Below, one piece after another: positions 1-4,590 of a stretch of DNA of 6,787 nt. A program made the position numbers and the translations under genes. The stretch's first letter is position 1. Each line of letters opens with the position of its first letter. Under the pieces are notes generated by a model. That model was not told the DNA's origin and did not search any database. It saw only the letters and a program-made list of their open reading frames with translations. Origin of the DNA: Thermoleophilia bacterium (GTDB taxonomy: Bacteria > Actinomycetota > Thermoleophilia > Gaiellales > SKUG01); contig SKUG01000235.1 in assembly GCA_007122215.1 (NCBI GenBank), positions 1 through 6,787 on the forward strand, written 5' to 3'.

Positions 1-1
1 C

Positions 2-643
2 AGCGACGCCGCAGCCACGGTCGGTAGCTTCCTCGGTGTCCACCTCCGTCGCGCAGAGGCGGACGGCCTCGAGGATCCCCTGCTGGCCGCCTTCGAGGCC
101 TACCTCGGTGATGCCGGACAGGCCGAGGAGGCCCTGCGCCTGGCGCACTACCACGATGCGCTCGGGCTGGCCGTGCTCGAGCATGGGCTGGCAAGCCCGG
201 AGGCAGCCGATGCGCTGGTCGAGCGTGCGCTGGCAGACGAGCGGCAGCTGATCTACCCCGGCGGTCGCGGCGACATCGAGGCTGGCCTGATCGACCCCCG
301 GGTGCTGGTGACGATGGCGTTCCTGGCGAATCGTTTCGAGCAGGTCACGATCTCCTCGCTGATCACCGGACACTCGGTCTTCACGGCATCCGGGAACGTC
401 TCCCTGCACGCCTACGGCCAGGCCTTCGACGTTGCAGCGCTGCGCGGGGTCTCGGTCCTCGGCAACCAGGGTCCGGAGAGCGACACGGTTGCGGCCGTGC
501 GCGACATCCTGCTCATGCCCGACTGCATGCAGCCACAGGAGCTGATCACCCTCTGGGACCTCGGCGGCCCTTCGTTTGCGATGTCCGACCACCACGACCA
601 CATCCACGTCGGCTACGGGGATGATCCCTGCCGCACCCGCTAG
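2..643 (+). CDS. M15-like zinc peptidase-domain protein, 3' part (5' end outside window)
   Basis: The frame is open from the first full codon of the window to a TAG at 641-643, giving the last 213 residues; the true start lies upstream. The C-terminal half carries S-L-H-A-Y-G-Q-A-F-D (codons 401-430), an exact match to the SxHxxGxAxD zinc-binding motif of D-Ala-D-Ala carboxypeptidase / VanX-type (M15, 'hedgehog/DD-peptidase' fold) enzymes. Near the end is D-H-I-H-V (codons 596-610), where D-x-x-H could stand for the family's Glu-x-x-His catalytic base and third zinc ligand. The preceding stretch (about 260-400: YPGGRGDIEAGLIDPRV, then a TGHS motif) resembles domains I recall from Solirubrobacterales proteins annotated as hypothetical. 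The first ~80 visible residues are Ala/Leu/Glu-rich and probably helical, without a recognised domain. Family knowledge suggests cutting or binding cell-wall peptides outside the membrane. Activity is inferred, and any signal peptide would be outside the window. Confidence 0.8.
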   Translation, partial: SDAAATVGSFLGVHLRRAEADGLEDPLLAAFEAYLGDAGQAEEALRLAHYHDALGLAVLEHGLASPEAADALVERALADERQLIYPGGRGDIEAGLIDPRVLVTMAFLANRFEQVTISSLITGHSVFTASGNVSLHAYGQAFDVAALRGVSVLGNQGPESDTVAAVRDILLMPDCMQPQELITLWDLGGPSFAMSDHHDHIHVGYGDDPCRTR

Positions 644-664
644 GCGTCCGGTACAGTCCCCGGC

Positions 665-1702
665 ATGGAGCTCGACGTCGTCTTCCTCGGCACCGGTGGT
701 GCCGCCCCGTCCGCGGGTCGCGGCATGCCGGCGCAGCTGGTTCGACACGGTGGCACCCGGGTGCTCGTCGACTGCGGCGAGGGCACCCAGCGCCAGCTGA
801 TGCGCTCGGTCGGGCTCACCGACCTCGACGCGATCGTGATCACCCACGGGCACATGGACCACTACCTCGGCCTGCCCGCGATGCTCAAGACCTTCTCGCT
901 GCGGGACCGGACCCAGCCGCTGTGGATCGGATTCCCCGAGGGATTCGAGCGGATCTGGAAGGTGATCCAGGCGCTGACCGGACGCACGACCTACCCCCTG
1001 GAGGTCCTGCGCATGGAGCCCGGGGACCAGCTGTCGGTCGGCGAGCTGACGGTGGAGGCCGTTCCCACCAGGCACACCGTGCCCTCCACGGGCTTCCTCG
1101 TGGCCGAGCACGACCACCCCGGCCGTTTCGACGTGGACGAGGCCCGGCGCCTCGGCGTGGCCCCGGGCCCGGACTTCGGCCGGCTCCAGCGCGGGGAGTC
1201 GGTGACGACTGCCGAGGGCACGATCGTCGAACCTGCCCAGGTGCTCGGAGACCAGCGCGCTGGTCGTCGCGTGCTGGTGACCGGTGACACCGAGGCCTGC
1301 AGCGAGGTGCGTGACGCGGCCCGCAACGCGGACCTGCTGGTGCACGAGGCCACCTTCCTCGCGGAGGATGCGCCACGGGCACGTGCGACTCGCCACTCGA
1401 CCGCGCTCGATGCAGCCCTGACCGCACAGGCCGCGCAGGTACGGATGCTGGCGCTGACCCACGTCTCCACGCGGTACGAGGGGCGTGAGCTCCGTGCAGA
1501 GGCCCGCGACGTGTTTCCCGCCACCGAGTGTCCACGGGACTTCGACATCATCACCGTCCCCCTGGCCGATCGCGGCCCGGTCGAGCTGCACCGGAGCGCC
1601 GCGAGACCGAACCGACGCGCTCCTGGCAGGAGAGCCGACGCAGGTGGCGAACCATCCCACCGTGAGGATCAGTCGACGACATCGACGGCCATCGGCCACT
1701 GA
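665..1702 (+). CDS. rnz: Ribonuclease Z (tRNA 3'-processing endonuclease)
   Basis: This is a metallo-beta-lactamase-fold endonuclease that cuts tRNA precursors after the discriminator base, so that CCA can be added; it acts in the cytoplasm as a homodimer. The 345-residue product has the family signature in order: LGTGGAAPS near the N-terminus (8-16), HGHMDH at 61-66 (metal ligands H61, H63, D65, H66), H137, the tRNA-binding flexible arm with V-A-P-G-P at about 165-169 followed by F-G-R-L, TGDT with ligand D208 (207-210), HEAT at 227-230, and H266 in LTHVS. All seven metal ligands of the bacterial short form are therefore present. Known short forms are about 300-310 residues. Here about 35 extra polar, low-complexity residues (311-345) follow the natural end and overlap the next gene. 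The ATG start fits the family N-terminus and lies 21 nt after the previous stop, but no good Shine-Dalgarno sequence precedes it. Confidence 0.95.
   Translation: MELDVVFLGTGGAAPSAGRGMPAQLVRHGGTRVLVDCGEGTQRQLMRSVGLTDLDAIVITHGHMDHYLGLPAMLKTFSLRDRTQPLWIGFPEGFERIWKVIQALTGRTTYPLEVLRMEPGDQLSVGELTVEAVPTRHTVPSTGFLVAEHDHPGRFDVDEARRLGVAPGPDFGRLQRGESVTTAEGTIVEPAQVLGDQRAGRRVLVTGDTEACSEVRDAARNADLLVHEATFLAEDAPRARATRHSTALDAALTAQAAQVRMLALTHVSTRYEGRELRAEARDVFPATECPRDFDIITVPLADRGPVELHRSAARPNRRAPGRRADAGGEPSHREDQSTTSTAIGH
1628..1632 (+). promoter_or_regulatory. Ribosome binding site for the 90-residue protein
   Basis: AGGAG (within AGGAGAG) lies 11 nt before the GTG at 1644, inside the 3' end of the ribonuclease Z gene. 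It supports choosing GTG 1644 over the in-frame GTG at 1662, which has no purine-rich stretch in front of it. The spacing is somewhat long, so support is moderate. Confidence 0.45.
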
Positions 1703-1916
1703 CAGGCTTCGCGACGTCGCCGCCGTGCTGATGGTCGGCGATGGGATCCTCTCGATGCTGGCACCGCGCCAGCGACTGGAGACCTGGCGACCTCGCGACC
1801 ACGAGGCCGCGGAGCTCGTCGATGCGATGGTCGAGCACCAGGACCTCGTGCGGCTGGCCGGGGCCGTCGAGGCAGTTGCCGGTCTCTGGCTCGGTGGCGT
1901 GGGCCGTCGGCGCTGA
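1644..1916 (+). CDS. Small conserved-looking membrane-associated protein (90 aa, unknown function)
   Basis: I do not know its function. The reading frame is longer upstream, but only the part after about 1700 looks like protein: before that it runs through ribonuclease Z codons. From GTG 1644 the product has a basic N-terminus (residues 8-15, R-I-S-R-R-H-R-R), a hydrophobic segment at about 24-41 (DVAAVLMVGDGILSMLAP), an Arg/Glu/Asp-rich middle (42-67), and a second apolar segment at about 68-87 containing AVEAVAGLWLGG, ending in R-R-R. The pattern GDG-(x)n-LAPR...W...AxExxxGLWL matches small uncharacterised two-helix proteins I recall from actinobacteria. The two short helices suggest a small integral or peripheral membrane protein. 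Its start overlaps the end of ribonuclease Z by 59 nt in another frame, which implies co-transcription with it. Start confidence is moderate; the C-terminal two thirds are more secure. Confidence 0.65.
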   Translation: MANHPTVRISRRHRRPSATDRLRDVAAVLMVGDGILSMLAPRQRLETWRPRDHEAAELVDAMVEHQDLVRLAGAVEAVAGLWLGGVGRRR

Positions 1917-1944
1917 GGGAGCCCGTCCCGCCACGATTTGCAGG

Positions 1945-1972
1945 TTGCCCGACGTACTCGCATCGGCTTAGT
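1945..1972 (+). promoter_or_regulatory. Weak candidate promoter before the glycan operon
   Basis: The 86-bp gap 1917-2002 is the only gap longer than 21 nt between genes in the window, and a promoter for the following three genes would have to sit there or further upstream. TTGCCC (1945-1950) and CTTAGT (1967-1972), spaced 16 nt, are the best -35/-10-like pair I see. The -10 matches TATAAT at only three positions. The gap also holds a small 5-bp hairpin (CGGCA 1978-1982, TGCCG 1987-1991) with no following T-run, so it is not a terminator. Confidence 0.15.
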
Positions 1973-2002
1973 CCCGCCGGCAGGCGTGCCGAAGCAGCGT
2001 CC

Positions 2003-3910
2003 GTGGACACGCCCAAGACCAGCACTGGATCCCTCGTCATCCCCGCAACGGGTCCCCCGGAGGACCTGGTGCGCACGCTTCGCAGCATCCCCGACCGCGA
2101 GACCGGAGCGCTGCCGTGCCCGGTCGTGGTGCCCTTCCCTGCAGGCGACCTTGCCATCCCGGGACTCGTTGCAGGGGTGGTCGCGGACGCGACCTGCATC
2201 CCGGTCCCCGGCGCGGTCCAGTGGCACCGCCTCGTGGAGGCCGGTACCGCCGCAGGCACGCCTGGCTGGGTCGCGGTCACCGTCGCCGGGATGGTGCTTC
2301 CGCCCGGCTGGCATGAGCGGCTGCTGGATCGCATGGAGCTGGACGAGCGTCCTGACCTCTACCTCGGCGGCATCGCCCTCCAGGGAAGCCTGCTCGAGGC
2401 GCTGCGCATCCTGCCATCGGACGAGCTGGCTTCATGGCCGGAGACGTCCCAGGCCGCAGCCACCGACCCCTGGCAGCTGGTCGCCGAGCTTGCCGACATG
2501 CTCCAGCCCGCGCCGGCCGGTGATGCGACGGCCACGCTCGACCCGGCGCGCAGCGACCTTGACCGCCTCGGGGTGCGCCTGGCGTCGGTGCTGGGCGTGC
2601 GCCGCGACGATGCGGACGGCATCCGCCGCGTGGAGTGGGAGCAGGTCGGGGTCCAGCGCGGGCTGACCAGCATCGTCATCCTCACCCTCAATCAGCTGGA
2701 GCTCACGCGCAGCTGCATCGAGTCCATCGCCCGCTGCACGCCCGAGCCGCATGAGCTCGTGATCGTCGACAACGGCTCGACCGACGGCACCCTCGAGTAC
2801 CTCGACGAGCTCGAGGCCGACGGCGCCACGGTCGTGCGGAACCGGGCCAACCACGGCTTTGGTGGCGGCTGCAACCAGGGCCTCGCGGTCGCGCGCGGCG
2901 AGTACCTCCTGCTGCTCAACAACGACACCGTCGTCACCGATGGGTGGCTCGGAGCGATGCTCGATGCCTACGAGGCCGACCCCCGTCGGGGCGTCATCGG
3001 GCCGTGTTCCAACCACGTCTCCGGCCCGCAGCAGGTGGCGCCCGTGGGCTATGACACCGACAGCCTCGACGGGCTCGAGGAGTTCGCACGGCAGCGGCGC
3101 GAGACCCTGCGTGGTTCCGGGCGCCAGGTCAGCCGGCTGATCGGCTTCTGCATGCTCATGCACAGGTCGGTGCTCGAGCGCATCGGCGGCTTCGACCTGC
3201 GCTTTGGCACCGGCAACCTCGAGGACGACGACATCTGCCTGCGCGCAGGCATCGCCGGTCACGCATCGTGGATGTGCGAGGACAGCTTCGTCCACCACGT
3301 CGGGGGGAGCACCTTCGCCGGCGAGGGGATCGACTATGACCGCACGCTGCTGGCCAACTGGATGGAGTTCGTGCGCAAGTGGAGCTTTCCCGAGGGGTCG
3401 GTCGACTGGAAGCAGCGCAGCTACAGCGCGGCAGCCCTCCTCGGAACGCGACGGTTCTCCCTGGACGAGCACTGGGAGGGGCCGTGGGCGGTTCCCCAGC
3501 GCGACCACCAGGTGGGATTCGTCGGCCGGGGCATGCAGGTCTACGTCCCCCATGACTGGGCACTGCCCGGGGAGTTCGAGGCCGCCCTGGACGAGGCCCT
3601 GAGGCGCTGGGGCCCGGAGGATGACGTGACCGTCGTGGTCCGCTGCTCGGACGACGAGGGCTACGTGCTCGCGATGCTGGAGGCCGCCGCGGATCGTGCC
3701 GGCGATGATGCGCTGCCGGACGTCGTGGTCGTGCCCGCAGGGCCCGAGGCGACCGATGCCACGCTGCGCTCCTGCAGCCACCTGCTCGCGTACGGACGCG
3801 CCCGCGCGGCACTCGTCCAGGCCGCCCTGCACCGCGGAGTGCAGGCCATCGATCCGGCCTCGCGACAGGATCCAGCTGCGGACGGGGAGGCACCATGGCG
3901 CGCTGCGTAG
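2003..3910 (+). CDS. Multidomain family-2 glycosyltransferase
   Basis: This is a 635-residue protein without a visible signal peptide, so it is probably cytoplasmic or at the inner membrane face, moving a sugar from a nucleotide-sugar donor to a glycan or other acceptor. The middle (about 222-440) is a GT2/GT-A catalytic domain: TSIVILTLNQ start strand (222-231), VDNGSTDGT (255-263, nucleotide binding), ANHGFGGGCNQG (282-293), LLLNNDT (303-309, DxD-equivalent metal site), GGFD (395-398), N-L-E-D-D-D (405-410, catalytic-base region) and HH at 431-432. The first ~220 residues start with SLVIPATGPPEDLVRTLRSI, like the first strand and helix of another GT-A domain, and contain VLPPGW (98-103), but lack a DxD; they look like a degenerate GT2 copy. 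Residues about 520-620 (DVTVVVRC, LPDVVVVPAG, AALHRGVQAID) resemble the nucleotide-binding half of a GT-B fold. The sugar and acceptor cannot be told. The start is GTG with a poor ribosome site, the first start codon in frame after the small gene. It overlaps the sulfotransferase gene by 16 nt. Confidence 0.9.
   Translation: MDTPKTSTGSLVIPATGPPEDLVRTLRSIPDRETGALPCPVVVPFPAGDLAIPGLVAGVVADATCIPVPGAVQWHRLVEAGTAAGTPGWVAVTVAGMVLPPGWHERLLDRMELDERPDLYLGGIALQGSLLEALRILPSDELASWPETSQAAATDPWQLVAELADMLQPAPAGDATATLDPARSDLDRLGVRLASVLGVRRDDADGIRRVEWEQVGVQRGLTSIVILTLNQLELTRSCIESIARCTPEPHELVIVDNGSTDGTLEYLDELEADGATVVRNRANHGFGGGCNQGLAVARGEYLLLLNNDTVVTDGWLGAMLDAYEADPRRGVIGPCSNHVSGPQQVAPVGYDTDSLDGLEEFARQRRETLRGSGRQVSRLIGFCMLMHRSVLERIGGFDLRFGTGNLEDDDICLRAGIAGHASWMCEDSFVHHVGGSTFAGEGIDYDRTLLANWMEFVRKWSFPEGSVDWKQRSYSAAALLGTRRFSLDEHWEGPWAVPQRDHQVGFVGRGMQVYVPHDWALPGEFEAALDEALRRWGPEDDVTVVVRCSDDEGYVLAMLEAAADRAGDDALPDVVVVPAGPEATDATLRSCSHLLAYGRARAALVQAALHRGVQAIDPASRQDPAADGEAPWRAA
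3884..3890 (+). promoter_or_regulatory. Ribosome binding site for the sulfotransferase
   Basis: GGGGAGG ends 4 nt before the ATG at 3895. It is a strong Shine-Dalgarno match with a short spacer, lying inside the last codons of the upstream glycosyltransferase. This fixes the start and suggests translational coupling. Confidence 0.7.
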
Positions 3911-4590
3911 TCGTCCTGGGAATCCACCGGAGTGGCACCTCTGCCACCGCCGGCGTGCTGCACCACCTCGGCGTGGAGATGGGGCCGAAGCTGATCGGGC
4001 CCACCCCAGCGAACCCGCGTGGCCACTTCGAGGACATGGACCTCGCCCAGCTCAACGACCTCGCGCTGGGCAGCTGGAGCAGCCCCGTGCCCGCCGTGAC
4101 GGCATGGCGGCCCCAGTTCGAGCGACACCTGATCGACCGGGCACGCTCGGCATCGCCCTTCGGGCTCAAGGACCCTCGGCTGTGCCTGACCTGGGAGTAC
4201 CTGGAGCCGTGGATCAAGTCGCTGCCGATGGTCGACGACGTGCGGGTGGTGGTCGTCAGCCGGCCGTTCCTGCAGAGCGTGCGGTCGCTGATGCGTCGGG
4301 ACGGCTGGAGCCGTGACCGGGCGATCCAGATCCAGTCCATCCACCAGTACAAGCTGGTGGAGAACGTGGAGCGGCTCCGCGCCGTCGGCACACCGCTCAT
4401 GGGCATCGAGTTCGGGCGGCTGCTCAACCATCCCCAGGAGGTCGTGGAGGAGCTCGCAGCGTTCTGCTGGGACGGCATCCCGGGGGCTCCCGGACACGAT
4501 GCGCGGCAGGCCGCAGCTCGGTTCATCGACCCGCAACTCGACCGTGAGGGGCGATCGGGCAGCTCCACCGACCAGGAGCGTGCGGCATGA
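3895..4590 (+). CDS. PAPS-type sulfotransferase family protein
   Basis: The 231-residue product fits the sulfotransferase fold, in which enzymes move a sulfuryl group from PAPS to a hydroxyl or amine of a sugar or other acceptor. Seen in the sequence: a phosphosulfate-binding P-loop at 9-15 (G-I-H-R-S-G-T) after a hydrophobic strand (CVVVLGI), then SATAGVLHHLGVEMG; GHFED (43-47) with nearby LNDL, typical of the bacterial branch annotated simply as 'sulfotransferase family'; FGLKDPRLCLTW (89-100); and the 3'-phosphate-binding segment VVVVSRPFLQSVRSL (118-132) with R123 and S128. A Trp-Ser-Arg-Asp-Arg-Ala segment and a Tyr (137-152) follow, as in relatives. The last ~30 residues are polar and probably disordered. 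It lies between two glycosyltransferases and overlaps both, so a glycan or glycosylated protein is the likely substrate, but this is inference. It could instead be a nucleotide-binding relative with another acceptor. Confidence 0.88.
   Translation: MARCVVVLGIHRSGTSATAGVLHHLGVEMGPKLIGPTPANPRGHFEDMDLAQLNDLALGSWSSPVPAVTAWRPQFERHLIDRARSASPFGLKDPRLCLTWEYLEPWIKSLPMVDDVRVVVVSRPFLQSVRSLMRRDGWSRDRAIQIQSIHQYKLVENVERLRAVGTPLMGIEFGRLLNHPQEVVEELAAFCWDGIPGAPGHDARQAAARFIDPQLDREGRSGSSTDQERAA
4574..4578 (+). promoter_or_regulatory. Ribosome binding site for the TPR glycosyltransferase
   Basis: AGGAG lies 8 nt before ATG 4587, an ideal spacing. It sits inside the final codons of the sulfotransferase gene, and the ATG shares bases with that gene's TGA (ATGA). 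This decides the start of the downstream gene and points to coupled translation. Confidence 0.8.

Noticed and set aside
1485..1643. Upstream extension of the small-protein frame to ATG 1485
   Set aside because: This part runs through conserved ribonuclease Z codons and translates to Pro/Ser/Arg-rich sequence; GTG 1644 has a ribosome site and gives a compact protein.
1978..1991. Hairpin CGGCA-GGCG-TGCCG as a terminator or regulatory element
   Set aside because: The stem is only 5 bp and no T-run follows; such a stem is expected by chance in GC-rich DNA.
2432..3832. 466-residue open frame on the minus strand opposite the large glycosyltransferase
   Set aside because: The + strand frame has clear GT2 motifs. 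The minus translation is Val/Ala/Glu/Gly-rich with no recognisable motif, as expected from GC-biased third positions read backwards.
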